A stretch of 64,000 bases of DNA from Microglena sp. YARC (GCA_022414725.1 CM039464.1:63141129-63205128), one strand, 5' to 3'; shown: positions 29,641 to 42,510, counted from the stretch's first letter. Numbers and translations: made by a program. The notes: generated by a model from the letters alone, not told the origin.

Positions 29641-31600
29641 TCCCCCAAAACCCTGGTACTCTTGTGCTGAAGAGTTCCAGGGTTTTAAAACTAACAGAGG
29701 TACATAAACAAGTGCATCTGAAATCGAGAAGAGAGACAAGAGTGCAACAGAAGAATAAAAATGATTCCAATTTTGATTAGTCATTGCAAAATTGTTCATA
29801 GTAGAACACTACAGGACAGAAAGTTGCAAATTGGCTATACAGGGTTCTTGGGCTTGCATCCCATTGCAGCACTGAAATCCCAGAACTTGACCCTTGCAAG
29901 AGCTTTGGTAAACATGTCAGCCATGTTAGCAGCAGTAGGGATCCAGTTCAGCTTGATTCCCCCCAGCTTTGAATGTTCCTTGAGGAAGTATAATCTGGTC
30001 TCCATGTGCTAGAGTCTGGAGGAGAGCTCCTCTCGGTTCAAAGCACTGAGAGCAGCTTGATTGTCTCCATTGATGGTGAGGGAGGCTGGGAGGGTCCCTG
30101 TTGCACAGAGTTGGAGCTTCCTTAGCCACAGACCCTCTTGGGCTGCAGATGTAGCAGCTACATACTCAGCTTCAGTGCTGTATAGGGCAGTCACTGATGC
30201 TTGCATCTTGGACTGCCATGAGATGGCTCCTCCATTGTTGACAAACACCCATCCAGTGGTGGACTGTCTGGTAACAGGGCATGCAGCATGGTCAGAGTCA
30301 CAGAAACCCATCATACTCTTGTTGGAGTAGGTGTAGGTGATTCCATGGTCAGGAGTTCCTGCAAGATACTTGAGGATGCCTTGGGTAGCCTCAATATGCT
30401 CAATTATAGGGGTTAGCGCTGTGCCTTGCTAGCCTGTTGACAGCCTGGGCAATGTCTGGCCTGGTGTTGACTGCCAGGTAGTTGAGGGATCCCACAATCT
30501 GGGCAAGTGGTAGACCAGTTGGTTGATCTCCTGCTGCAGGATAGGGTAGAGGTATCTCAGGATGTAGAGGAACAGGTTGTTTGGAGCTTCCATGCTCTGA
30601 CATGATGTTGGCAGACTTGAGTAGGGATTGGATAAACCTGGATTGGCAGATGTGGAGTGTGCCTTTCTTGGCACCCCTTGTGATCTCATATCCAACAAAC
30701 ACTGAGGGCTCTCCAAGGTCTCTTGTCTTGTACAGACCCATGATGGATTTCTTGTACTTTCAGAGGATAGTCTTGTTGAAAGAGAGTAGAAGGAAGTCAT
30801 CAACCCAGAGGAGGACCCAGATATGTGGCATGGAGGATGGTTCAGGCAGGATGAAAAGTCCCTGGTCTGCATCTACTTTCTTGAAGCCAAAAGAGATCAT
30901 ATCAGTCTTCACCCTTAGGTACCACTGACGTGAGGCCTGCTTGAGACCATACAGACATTTCCACATTCTGCAAACTCTGTGGTCAGTTTCAAAACCTGGT
31001 GGCTGTGTTCATTAAAGTTCCTCTTCAACTATACAATTTAGGAATGCAGTGGATACATCCAGCTGGGCAAGGTGTGCTGAGGGATCTGCAGCCATGGAGA
31101 GGATAAAGCGGATAGTGGCATGTTTGGCCACTGGTGCAAAGACTTGGTCATAGTCCATGCCTGGTCTCTGTGCATAGCCCTTGGCCACAAGTCTGGCCTT
31201 GAAACGGTCAATCTCTCCTGACACCAGTATCTTGAGATCAAATACCTATTTAGTACCAATGGGCTTGGATCCTGGTGGCAGCTCAGACAGTGTCCATTTC
31301 TTCATCTAATACGGGGCAGACAATTCAGCTGCCATGGCCTTGGCCCATTCAGCTGAGTGCTCACTAGACAATGCCTCCTTGTGGGTCTTAAGAGATAGGC
31401 ACATCATCTGCTGTAAGGAGGCAGTATTCTCCATTGAACTTGCCAGCTGGGAGCTTGGGAGGGTTGAACCCTAGCTGGCCCAGTGTCTGGGTCTGAAGGG
31501 GCAGGTAGTGGATCAGGTTCTATGTGCACTGATGGGGTGATGTTTGTAGGGGGATCAGTCCCAGCAGGGCTGCCAGGTGGCAACGCATTGTTAGGGTTAG

Positions 31601-31795
31601 AGGGTTAGTTCAAATGGCCCAATTGGCCAGCGCTTTAGCGCACTTGAAAACAAAAAATCTGCGCTTTGTAGTGCAAAAAGCGCAAAAATTGCTTGCAGCG
31701 CCCACAAGGGGTTGCAAAAAACTGCGCTTAAAGCGCAGAGGGGTCAAAAAAGTTAGCGCTCAAAAGCGCAAAAGCGCGCGCTTTGAATTACCCTG
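31601..31795 (-). mobile_element. MITE, GCGC-rich family, copy 2, nested in copia-2
   Basis: Inverse copy of 4,433-4,619: the left end has GGTTAGTTCAAATGGCC, the right end CTTTGAATTACCCTG. It interrupts the integrase region after DYLRNIGC, so it entered after the copia element did. Confidence 0.8.
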
Positions 31796-32835
31796 CTGTG
31801 CACCCAATGTTTCTAAGGTAATCTATCTTTTGCTTGACTCCATGGAATATTTCATAAGGTGTTTTGTCAGAGATGTCGTTGGGGGACAGATTCCTGATCA
31901 TGCATGCATTCCTGACCATTTCGGCCCTGGACCTGTCTGGAAACTTAGAGGACTGGAGGAGGGCAGTAGCTCTGTCATGCAAGGTTCTGTTGTGTCTCTC
32001 AGCTGCACCATTGGTGGATGGATTTCCTGCCACAGTGTATTCTTGGGTTATGCCTTTCTTCTGGCACCAGGTACTGAAAGCATACCTGTATTCAGGGGCA
32101 TTGTCAGAGAATATCTTACCAATCTTTCGGCCTGTGAGGTTCTCATACCTTTCCAGTTCTATGATGGTGTCCTTCGGAACAGTGTCTTTGGTTTTGTGGA
32201 AGGTGACTAGGGAGTACTTTGAGTGATCATCTAGGATGCCCTGGAATTACCAGCTCCCAATTAGGCTAGGTACACACATCTTTCCACTCATGGAAATGTG
32301 GATGATGGCCAATGGGTATTTGGCACGGGTGGATGAAGTGGGATATGCGTTCTTGCCCATTTTAGATATGGCACAAATTTCACAGGGAATGGATGTAAGT
32401 TTCCTGAATGCTTTAGCTGCAGTGTTGATCCCTAAGACTTGGTCACCATCTATGAGTCTACTTAGCCCAGAGTACGACAGGTGAGCAAAGCGTTCATGCC
32501 AGAGTTCAGGGGTCTCAGATTTTTTTCGTGAGATTGCTGCCATGGCTATAGAGGGGCCAGGCTGAGGTATGATGGTAGGGACAATGTACAGGTTCCTTTT
32601 TCGCTTGGCAGTAAGAAGAGTTATGTGGTTCATTGACATCGTGAATGCTGATGAACTTATAAAGGCTTGCAGGTGAGGGGGTGCTTTCATGGCTCTGTTT
32701 ATAGACAGCAGGTTGGGAGTGGTCTTGCAACCTGGCAGGTGCACGTTGTTGAGTTTTAACAGTTTACCATTATCCCCCCGTACACAAGCGGTACCCATTC
32801 TATTGATGATAACGTTTGTGGATGCTGTTCGTGTG

Positions 32836-33075
32836 ATAGGGTGGCAAGGAGTGATAGGGTGATAGGGTGGCAGGGAGTGATAGGGTGGCAAGGAGTGATA
32901 GAGTGATAGGGTGGCAAGGAGTGATAGGGTGATAGGGTGGCAGGGAGTGATAGGGTGGCAAGGAGTGATAGGGTGGCATGGAGTGATAGGGTGGCAAGGA
33001 GTGATAGAGTGATAGGGTGGCAAGGAGTGATAGGGTGGCAAGGAGTGATAGAGTGATAGGGTGGCAAGGACGGAT
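32836..33075 (-). repeat. Minisatellite within copia-2 coding region
   Basis: About thirteen units of GTGATAGGGTGGCAAGGA with 9-bp variants. On the minus strand all frames stay open, giving ATLSLYHSLPPYH and ITPCHP repeats between the protease and the integrase zinc region. Confidence 0.93.
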
Positions 33076-34095
33076 GTCATACAGGAGATATGCATTACCA
33101 GTCATGTGGGAAGTTGCACCAGTGTCAACGATCCAATATTGCAGGTAGGATGAGTCGGAATGAAGTGCAAAGTCTTGAGGTGGCTCAGAGTACTGGAAAG
33201 CATAGTGGTATTGAGGAGCATGTGCATGTCTGATTTGTCTGAGTTCACATGCAATGTTGGTGCCAGGCAAGTCTTTTAAGATGGCTGGTGATAGACAGGC
33301 AATAATCAGATCCGTGCATGTGTCGTTGATATGCTTAGTGGTGATGAGGGGTTCACCTGTCTTCTGTTGATAGGCAGAAGTCAAGTACTCTAAGGGGTGT
33401 GATGGTTGATGTGCAGGCGCAACACCAGGGATGGAGTCCAGCCAGATCTGGTGGTACTTTAGATTTGCCCAAAGCCTCCTTTGCATGGAAGTTGCCCATT
33501 GATCATAGTCATTGTCGCTATTGAACTGATAAGGTTTGAGGTCGAACGGCGGCATAGGCAAAGCAGGGCGTAGACCGGAGCTTATGGGGATCGTAGTCAG
33601 GGGGTATGGAATGCAGATGGAGGTGGCGGAATCCAGAGGGCGTGAAGTGGGGGAGGCGGATTCCAGGGGGCGTAGGCCGCAGATCGGAGATCTGGCGGCT
33701 AGTCTTGGGGTTGGTGGATCGGGAAGAGCGGATCCAAAGGGAAGAAGCTGCTGCAGCTCGGGTTAGCCAGCAGGTTACAGACGACAATGCGCGCAGCGCC
33801 ACACCAGTCGAAGTTCAATAGATCACAGCAGTAAGCAAAGCTGGGGTTCTATCTTTAGCTCCCAAATGTCAGTAATGTCCCGCAGTTGCGATGGCACGAA
33901 ACTTTCAAAAGGGACGATACTCGTGATGTCCGTCAAGTTATGTTAAGTGCGGGGTATGTCTTAGGGTGGTGATCAGCAGTCGTAGTTAGCTATCAGTTCA
34001 CTCTCACCGTAATCTCGACTACAGGTTTCTCGGCAAGAAGCAGGGGAATCGCTGCGGGTTGCGCATCTCGATCTGCACGGAGTCTCAGTGCTAAC

Positions 34096-34109
34096 GTGGG
34101 CCCATGACC
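34096..34109 (-). promoter_or_regulatory. copia-2 primer-binding site, initiator-Met half-tRNA type
   Basis: On the minus strand the LTR ends ...TACTACA and is followed by GGTCATGGGCCCAC. This matches the complement of the plant-type initiator tRNA-Met anticodon arm (GGTTATGGGCCCAC) at 13 of 14 positions. Confidence 0.75.
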
Positions 34110-34381
34110 TGTAGTATTTCTTGCTTCTCGTAGACGATGGGGAAAAGACACAGTTGGTTGGACACTGTTATTACATTGATGAGATTGCGGCAAGATGAAC
34201 TTGCCGGTATTAGTAGCTATCTGAGATGGCGGCACCAGGGCCTGTCTTGGCTACAATATATCGGTCCTAGCTGGCGGATGGTATCCGCCAGTAGCTGGCC
34301 AGCGGCCCAGGGTAGAGAACCTGGCCGGGCATACACGTAACCAAGGTTAATATGGTACAACCAATAAGTTGTACCATAACA
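34110..34381 (-). repeat. copia-2 5' LTR
   Basis: 272 bp. The minus strand starts TGTTATGGTAC and ends ATACTACA, with the same internal GGCGGATGGTATCCGCC hairpin as the other LTR. Confidence 0.92.
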
Positions 34382-34386
34382 ACACA

Positions 34387-37300
34387 ACCCTCTGTGTCTT
34401 TGGCTAGTGCAAGAACTCGAATTCAGTTACATGTCCCCTGCCTTTAAGCATGTTGGCTGTCTCTGGCACGTATCTCAATTATAATCTGAGGCTGGCGCAA
34501 GGAGACCCCTCCTGGGGTTGAAATCCTTTAGTTCCAGTCAATGCCTGGTTTGGTTGAATATTTGGCTTAATAGCCCTGGGTTTCGATTGGATTGTGACAT
34601 AGTTGCTCAGTCAGCTCTGGGCTGTGCACCGTCTTACAGTTCTAAGACCCCCCCCACACACACACACACGCCCACCCCTCCTGTGCGACCGGTGTGCTTT
34701 TAACTTTGCTGCCAGGTACACTCTGTTACGGCTGCTATCGCAATTATTGCTATTAAGTATTAACACACTGTTAGAACCACACCGATTCCATACATATATA
34801 TAGGGTTTAGGTTATATATACATCAGGGGGAGTTCAAAAAGCATGTGGGGGGGCACACGCTGTTAATCGTCTCCGATTCGGCTGTAGGCCCCGAAACCGT
34901 CGAAACAAGTGAAGAAGTGCCTGGGGGCTGAGACTTGGGGGGTGGGTGGGGTGGGGAAGCGTTACGAATCTGCAGTCGTTGGCCGGTTACACCCAGAAGG
35001 TAATTCGTGGCTGTCCGGGAAGGTACATCCAGTCTGGTCGCCACCCAGACCTTCGCACCCTGCTTCGCAAGAGAGCCGACAACAGCCCGAAAGTTGGAAG
35101 CTCAAGCAGCAGGAATCTGCCCTTGTTTACAGCAGCGGATGAAAAAAAATGTCAAGGTCAGGGCCAGGGCTGAGGTCGAGGCTAGAGCAGCCCAGGCTAC
35201 ATCGCCCACAACTTCAGCCAATGCGCCTTCTGCACCAGAGTCCTCAACGACAACTTGCAACATCTGCAATGCCGTGGTTCAATGCCTTTCCGAAACAAGG
35301 CCAACCTTCTGTCACACCAGGCCAGCAAGCAGTGCATTACAGCCAAGACGTCCAAGTCTGGCTTAAGTAATGGCAAGAACTTGTTTGGCAAATGGTTCCA
35401 TGATCCTTAAAACGTGTCTCAGAAAATTTGAACTTGAACATGAACTTGGTTACATAGCTTCAGCCAGCAATTTGGCTGTTCGCCGTCTTCTGCAGTAAAA
35501 AATATTATAACCAGGAAGATGGTGTCAGACAATTATTGCCAGGAAAATGGTCTCAGAAAAGCATGGCACAAATTACTTTGCAATGGGGTCTCTGGCTGTT
35601 TAGCATTCGATGCAGAGACTGCAGTGACTCGGTCTGGCCGTAGGTTGTACTCTTACGAGAGATACTAGAATAACAGTAGAAGCACACAGAAGGGAACTAG
35701 TAGCGGAGGCTGGTCAGTACTGCAGAGTACTGCCAGGGGGTAATGGGCGGCGTCGCCCCTGGCTGGGCGCCAACTAGGATGCCAGCTCTGAGACCGGAAG
35801 GGACTTAGACCTGGGTACACACTACACAAGGCTACTCTAGGTATGATATATAATCATACCATAGCAGGCTAGAACCTACTCGAGTTGAGACCCTGAAACC
35901 AGTTTGTCTTTTTGCATGTTTGTATACATTTCCTTGTACATGTTCACAGAGCGAGATCAAGTTCACAGAGTTGTTACTTGGGTCCTACAGTCTGCCAGAG
36001 GTCTTAGAGTTGCTTGGGTCCGTGATGCAAAGCCACGTAATACAAATAGGTACCTAGCCATATTGAATGCATGTAACAATTCAAAATCGGAGCAGAGGTG
36101 AGCTGGCTGACCACCAGTGCTTGAGTGAAAACCATGAAACGATTCAACACCATTAAAATCAGGAGCATATGAGTGGGCAAGCTGTGGTGTTTATATCGCC
36201 TTGACGACATCGCACATCACTACAGGGTTACTATCCCCACTCTCTAACTCTCTCCTCGATGCGGGAGTTGCGAGGAGGAGGGAGGAGGAGGAAAGGGGGG
36301 GGGGGGGGAGGCGGCGGGGAGGCAGGAGGAGGAGGCCGCCTTTGTAGGATTTTTAAAAAATCTGAAAAATCCGAACCAGTAAACTGCTGTTCAGGATAGT
36401 AGTAACCGTTCTGTTTTAACAGCAAACCAGCTGGACTGGAGTCAGGTTCGAACCGAAACGGGTTAGCAAAGAAAGGGTCGTTTTGCCCCGGTTTTTGCCC
36501 AGTTTTATGCCATTACTTATGGCGTTGTTTACCTGCGTGTATATCTTTACTAATATTTACAAGCACGCCTAAAATCCTAACTACATTATATGCCTATCTT
36601 CCTACAATCCCCTTAGGGCAGGCGCAGGGCGGCAGGGAAGCAGGTGATGCGCGTGCCTCCCACGTCCGACGTTGGTGACGTGACGTCGATAATGTGTTGT
36701 AGGTTCTGCAGTATCGCTGCCTGCCAATCCCGTGGCACTGTCCAATTATATATTTTTGGAAAAGTTGCTCAAGTCCTTGAATCTCCCGCCATGGCCATCG
36801 ACAGGCTTGGCGCCCTTTGCTTCCGTCCAGCTGGCAGTTCCACGTGTACACCACGCCGATGTACTGATGTACGCGTCAGACTTGCGGAACCTGCATAGAG
36901 CAGTGCTATCCATTTTCGACATGAAACAATTGCAATGGTAAGCTCTCCAACACCAGCCAGTGTCCCGTACTTTCTACGCCGCATACCACTTGGCTTCATC
37001 GTACACTTCTTCATCTTAGTATCTGTCATCGTAGCGGCCGAATATCCCCGAAAACAAAACATTTTTAGCCTGGCCTTCGCTTGGAGCATCATTACCCACT
37101 AGCCATCTTTCGCCCTGTCTCGGACCCTTGGCCTCTTGTCTTGCTTCCCTTCTCCGAATATATCTACTTCGACCAGGGATCATTCTTCGTGTGCGCTTCA
37201 TGCTAGCCGCTGTGGTTGATTATTCTGGTTTGGTGAAACTGCTTCTAGCCGCGTCCCCGCATTCCGGCTCGGTCTCTGTCTAAAGGTAGAACTTGACGAG

Positions 37301-38100
37301 CAAGGAAGCTATATCTAACGAAGGGATTACAGTGAGCGCAGCGGCTTTCCCTCTGCCGCTGCCACTTCTTGTCGTTCGACCCAGCTGCCGTATCAATTCG
37401 ACCCCTTGGTTATTTTCGGTCCAAGTTGCCTGGGCAGCATTCTGTTTGCCGTTTGTTTTCGAGCCTCTTTTGACAGTTTGTGCTGCCTTTAGTGCTCCCA
37501 AGCTCATGAGCTCAACCCATTAATAATAAGGCTGAATGTCTCTCTCTCTTCTCTCTTCGGCTCCCTTTTTGATATGGCGTTTCTGGAACCAAGCGTTTTC
37601 CGCCTGGGCTGTGAGCGTTACCCAAACATCTCAGCTCCCAGTAAGTATGTAGGTCTGCCAAGGCGGAGTTAAACAGGCCGCGCGTTTCTGCTGGCGATTC
37701 CGATTTATAAAAACTGTAAATATCGCCATACGAGTAGCCTTCAGCAGCACTTGGACCCAAAGGAGAGAAAAAAGCAGGCAGCCAGTTTCCAAAAGACGGG
37801 AAAATGAGGCCTTCTCGAACTTCGCCTCCTTCCAGCGTGCCGAAGAGCTTTGCCTTGTTTTTTGTTATTTTTCCAGGTTTTCGATCGGTTCTGTTGCCAG
37901 CGAAGCGGAAGAGAAGAGCTATGGAGGTATGTTTCTGAAATGAGCCCACCATCAGTACCAGCCTACCACAGGACTCCCTCCGGCGTTGTCCACTTTCTCA
38001 TTCCACCCTCGAGCTTCGGGTAAACCACCTACCTCGGAGAGTAGTAAGAAATAGAAACCCGCGCTCGTGACAGCAGATCTGGTATCTCTCTCTTTTTTTT
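34387..38100. other. No recognisable gene
   Basis: Short open frames exist (for example 35,007-35,366 plus and 37,512-37,952 minus) but none shows a known domain or convincing codon pattern. About 35,646-35,866 runs from TGTACTC to CATAGCA, holds a GGTATGATATATAATCATACC hairpin like those at copia-2 LTR ends, and may be a solo LTR of a related family; no target duplication was found. 35,440-35,475 is an inverted match of 5,655-5,700. 36,230-36,330 is GGAGGAGG/poly(G)-rich. Confidence 0.5.
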
Positions 38101-39100
38101 NNNNNNNNNNNNNNNNNNNNNNNNNNNNNNNNNNNNNNNNNNNNNNNNNNNNNNNNNNNNNNNNNNNNNNNNNNNNNNNNNNNNNNNNNNNNNNNNNNNN
38201 NNNNNNNNNNNNNNNNNNNNNNNNNNNNNNNNNNNNNNNNNNNNNNNNNNNNNNNNNNNNNNNNNNNNNNNNNNNNNNNNNNNNNNNNNNNNNNNNNNNN
38301 NNNNNNNNNNNNNNNNNNNNNNNNNNNNNNNNNNNNNNNNNNNNNNNNNNNNNNNNNNNNNNNNNNNNNNNNNNNNNNNNNNNNNNNNNNNNNNNNNNNN
38401 NNNNNNNNNNNNNNNNNNNNNNNNNNNNNNNNNNNNNNNNNNNNNNNNNNNNNNNNNNNNNNNNNNNNNNNNNNNNNNNNNNNNNNNNNNNNNNNNNNNN
38501 NNNNNNNNNNNNNNNNNNNNNNNNNNNNNNNNNNNNNNNNNNNNNNNNNNNNNNNNNNNNNNNNNNNNNNNNNNNNNNNNNNNNNNNNNNNNNNNNNNNN
38601 NNNNNNNNNNNNNNNNNNNNNNNNNNNNNNNNNNNNNNNNNNNNNNNNNNNNNNNNNNNNNNNNNNNNNNNNNNNNNNNNNNNNNNNNNNNNNNNNNNNN
38701 NNNNNNNNNNNNNNNNNNNNNNNNNNNNNNNNNNNNNNNNNNNNNNNNNNNNNNNNNNNNNNNNNNNNNNNNNNNNNNNNNNNNNNNNNNNNNNNNNNNN
38801 NNNNNNNNNNNNNNNNNNNNNNNNNNNNNNNNNNNNNNNNNNNNNNNNNNNNNNNNNNNNNNNNNNNNNNNNNNNNNNNNNNNNNNNNNNNNNNNNNNNN
38901 NNNNNNNNNNNNNNNNNNNNNNNNNNNNNNNNNNNNNNNNNNNNNNNNNNNNNNNNNNNNNNNNNNNNNNNNNNNNNNNNNNNNNNNNNNNNNNNNNNNN
39001 NNNNNNNNNNNNNNNNNNNNNNNNNNNNNNNNNNNNNNNNNNNNNNNNNNNNNNNNNNNNNNNNNNNNNNNNNNNNNNNNNNNNNNNNNNNNNNNNNNNN
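38101..39100. other. Assembly gap of 1,000 N
   Basis: Exactly 1,000 unknown bases. Sequence on the right starts in the middle of a LINE copy, and its error level is visibly higher than on the left. Confidence 1.
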
Positions 39101-39422
39101 AATCAAGCTTATTCCAGCCCCTCCAGGCCACCCAGCATCACCCCCTTTCTGTTGGGCTACCTCTCTTCATGATATAGTCAACATAGGACTGGAGTAATGC
39201 CCGAGGACTTTTCATAGGTGATCCCCCTTTGCGGGAACTGTATCGGTCCAAACCCTCATCATCAACCACGCTAACGAGGATCTTCTTCTGCCTCACATTC
39301 CACTCCCTCTCCTCCTCCCCCCTAGCTTATCAGCCCTTGCAGAAGGTGTCAATGCGATGCCTAATCACTATCATATTGGAAAGATGTATCCTGCCACCGC
39401 TCTGCTTCCGAGCTCAGCCAGT
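39101..39422 (+). mobile_element. LINE 5' half, end fragment (unit 1)
   Basis: Matches 48,365-48,673 and 59,580-59,890 with many single-base differences. It encodes the stretch just before the RT domain (IKLIQPPGPP..., then a degraded ALITSEEMDLAI region) and ends at a T run at 39,423. Confidence 0.85.
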
Positions 39423-42400
39423 TTTTTTTTTTTTTTTTTTTTTCTTTACAAAGGGAACCAGAAAAGCCGCAACTGATAAAACCTAGTCTTTTTGACCCAA
39501 GGATAAAAAGACCAAAAAAAACAAAGACACGCTAATGACAGCTAAGGGAACCGACACCACCTGGGGCGACTTAAGCGGACAAGAGGAGGAAACGGAACAG
39601 AAGAAAACAAACGGGGGGGCGACAATATGGAAGGCAACTGAGGGAAAAACTAAGAGGCAATAAGGGTGTAAACTGAACTAGGGGAAGAAACTAACGAGAA
39701 ACTGCAAAAACAAGCCGAAAAGCAGGGAGCAATCAGAAAAGAAGAAAGACAACTGAAGCAAAGCCGAAAACTAAAGACTCGTCTGGACATGTACAACAGG
39801 AATGAAAACTAGAACAGTATCCAAAGCATCTAGATCTTGATTTCTGGATCTAGCGCAGATCTGGACCTGATCTTGCGTCAGATCTATCCCTCTCCCCCCC
39901 TCTATAGACATGAACGTGTCGTGTGGTGTGTGCCAAATCTGGAACCTGATCCGTGATCTTCGGGCAGGGTCTGATCTGGGCTTGGCTCGAACTAGTCAGG
40001 TCAAATCGCGGCCTAGAGCTGGGGCTTGGGCTGGACCTAAGTCAGGCGTCTAGTATCAGTTCTAGAGCTCGGGTATGCTGGCTGGGTCAGGGTTTCTAGA
40101 GCAAGGTCTAATTGGGATAGATGGGCTGGATCTGGGGTCAGTCTAGATCAGGGTCTAGGAATAGCGCTTGGCTAGCGTCTGGATGGGTCTGCGGATGTAG
40201 GGAGCCTGGGCCATGATTTCATTTCCATGGCCGGTATCAGCCCTGTCACCGGAGACCCCAATCATCGTTGCAAAAATCGGGGGGGCCCATACGCTTGCAA
40301 AAAGCCACTGTGAGAGAGCAATCTAGCCACGCCACCAATCTTACAAGGAATTGCGCCATTATCAAGTTGAAGATCCCGTCTGAGGCGCATCCAGTCCGCG
40401 ATGCTTGGTGAAGGGGCCAAGGCAAGGCAGATAGCCTTTTGAAGGGCCAAGGAATGGTCCAGTCTTCACCGACGAACACCTGCCATATCGCCGCCCAAGG
40501 GTTATACGCAGAAGGACCCACAACCTTAGGTTAGAGAGGATGGGTTCCCGGCCAAAGGCGTGATGTCGTCACGAGAGAAGAAGGGCAACGAGGAAGCGCT
40601 GGCCCACCGCGTGAGGTCCCCAAGTGGAAAGGCAGCCCAGCCTATAACAGGGGCAGAATCATGGCATTCAAGAAAGCGTAGACATTTTGCTTCATTAGTG
40701 TGCAGCTGCAACAGTCGGCTGAGCAAGACTATGGAGCGGGTCGTCTTGGTTGCACCCTTGGGGAACTCCTCGACATGAGCAAGGAACGCATTGCAGTCCT
40801 CAGGGCCATGAAGCAAAGCGCCGGCAAGTGATGTATTAAGGACGTGGAGTCTGTCAGCAGGCGTACCACACCTGCCGAAAAACCTGCACTTAGAGGGAGG
40901 GAGACTTGAGGTTCGTATCTTGTTCTTGAGCAGTCTCTCTGCGGCCTGGAACGGAGGGCACACGTTGTAAGTCCACCAAGCGTTCTTGGAGTCTTCAGGG
41001 AGGGATGGAATAGGGTGACAACGAGCGCTCCTCCTGTTGCGAGCAATCCATCGATCAAGAACCACGGAGCCTCGCAGTCAGTAGGCTAGGTGAAGTGTCA
41101 ATGGGAGGTGAAATGCTCACACAGCCTGGCAAGCAGCACGTTCCCGTTATAATCCTCACAAAATGGTGGAACTGGGCTTTTGCATGATATGTGTGAAGAA
41201 CGGCCTTGCCTTGCTTGGGCGCACAGAGAGTTTCAGAAGCTTCACCTCAGTAATCATCAGGGAGGCGGAACCCCATGTTTTGGGATCATGACGTCCTCCA
41301 AAGACCAACCACCATGGTTCAAAGCTCTTGCCTCTGGTGGGGGGAGCCTTGCTGATCACTGCTCAACTCAAAGTCGCCTTAACCATGCTCTCGAGTTTCT
41401 TCGTAGGGGATGAGCGAATCTTTGGGTCCTTCTGGGAGAAGCAGAAGGTGATAGCGTTAACGGCCAAGGGCCAACCTCCCAAAGACGTCCTCTCCAGTGA
41501 GGGAAATCTGGCCCCGTTCTGCAGACCAGCAGGGGCCACAGCAGGAAAGAGCTTCATTTGCGATGTGGAATTCAGGAAGAGACAGCATCCCGCCAGGGGT
41601 CCTGGCAGAGAGAGAGGATAATCAATGTTTGGACAGCAACGGGAGGAGTAGCCCTTGTGATGAGCTGACGAGTCCTTGAGACGGTCACAGAGCTTGAGAG
41701 AGCACTTCGGTTTTGAGGTTGATTGGCATGACGAAAAGCAGGTTCACTTTGTTAAGGTGGTTTCCAGTAGGATGTGATTGGCCACTGCATGGGCGGGAGC
41801 ATAATTTACGAAGATCAGCAGGAGAAAAGCCTCTGCACTTCTCCCGGGCCAAGTGTGGTGATTGAGGCGCATTCCACAGAAGACGGGCTTAACCCAGGCC
41901 ATGTATCCACTTGCCCTCCTGAGAAGCGGCACCAGCCGCAGAAATCTCGTGACGGAATAGAGCTGCCCAGGGTACCTGTGTAACTGAGAGAGCCATTGGC
42001 TTGGCCAGCATAGCAGCCGAGGGGAAGCAAGATGTTACCAGCAAGCCCTCCTCGACGAATAGAAAGGTCGGCTGTTCCCGAACGGGGAAAAGGTGTCTCG
42101 GACTGGTATTCCTCCTCATGAGCTAGAGGTGCAACAAACATGGATGAAAGATTGCAAACTGCTGCGAGAGCCAAGAGGCCGCTGTGTGATTTCATAAGTT
42201 AGCCTGGAAGATTAACTGTAAGCAACATGCATAGCACATGCGCCCTCTCCAATAACATTGCAATTGCTGAGCAGCATGGAGCTCTCACGTGAGATCTATG
42301 GGCATGTCTGTAGGCTGCAGCTGCAAAGCAGTGTTTGCACCGAACGGCACGCCCAGCAATCTGTTAGCGTGTGTCTGGGATGAAGTGTAACAGTCAAGTG

Positions 42401-42510
42401 ATGGGTGCCAAGGCGGTCCAGATCTGCAGGGAGGGTTGTCTGGGAATCAAGAAGCAGAAGACGGTCTTGAAACAGAACTGGGCCGGGTAAAGCCAGCGAC
42501 ATTGGCTACA
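39423..42510 (-). mobile_element. LINE 3' half (unit 1)
   Basis: Minus-strand 3' half ending in poly(A) (T run at 39,421-39,443). From right to left: RT thumb region (42,500-41,400), CCHC finger part (about 40,530-41,065, with LRFLECHDSAPVIGW), C-terminal region (40,246-40,521), 3'UTR rich in TCTAGACC repeats (39,830-40,200), and the terminal hairpin. It resembles sub-copy 48,674-50,778 followed directly by 53,060-54,250. The insert seen at 50,779 in unit 2 is absent. It has many indels. Confidence 0.85.

Larger units (their letters stand above)
30009..33560 (-). pseudogene. copia-2 gag-pol remnants
   Basis: Read on the minus strand. Gag start MPMPPFDLKPYQFNSDNDYDQWATSM at 33,561. Protease WIVDTGATSHMTG at about 33,096-33,130. 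Integrase: ELWHERFAHLSYSG and CEICAISK (zinc region, about 32,370-32,500) and NGAAERHNRT (Glu near 31,998). RT: RFKARLVAKGYAQRPGMDYDQVFAPVAKH, LDVSTAFLN, CLYGLKQASRQW, and WVDD at about 30,796-30,807. RNase H: FCDSDHAACPVTRQSTTGW and STEAEYVAATSAAQE at 30,314 and below. Frames change at least at 31,600, 31,020, 30,770 and 30,400. No functional protein can be made from this copy as assembled. Confidence 0.93.
29368..34381 (-). mobile_element. Older Ty1/copia element, minus strand
   Basis: 5.0 kb between direct LTRs of 273 and 272 bp (29,368-29,640 and 34,110-34,381) that differ at roughly one base in ten. Flanks ACACC / ACACA are a near-match to a 5-bp target duplication. Coding order on the minus strand is gag, protease, integrase, RT, RNase H, with several frame breaks, a MITE inserted in the integrase C-terminal region and a minisatellite between protease and integrase. 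It is clearly defective. Confidence 0.95.

Noticed and set aside
34401..34530. A-box- and B-box-like words suggesting another tRNA or SINE
   Set aside because: Spacing is too long and no cloverleaf or tail could be drawn.
35007..35366. 119-codon plus-strand frame with Gln/Ser-rich content
   Set aside because: Overlapped by equally long frames in other phases; no family resemblance.
37512..37952. 146-codon minus-strand open frame before the gap
   Set aside because: No recognisable domain, repeat or splice context; possible by chance in this composition. Kept only as part of an unassigned stretch.
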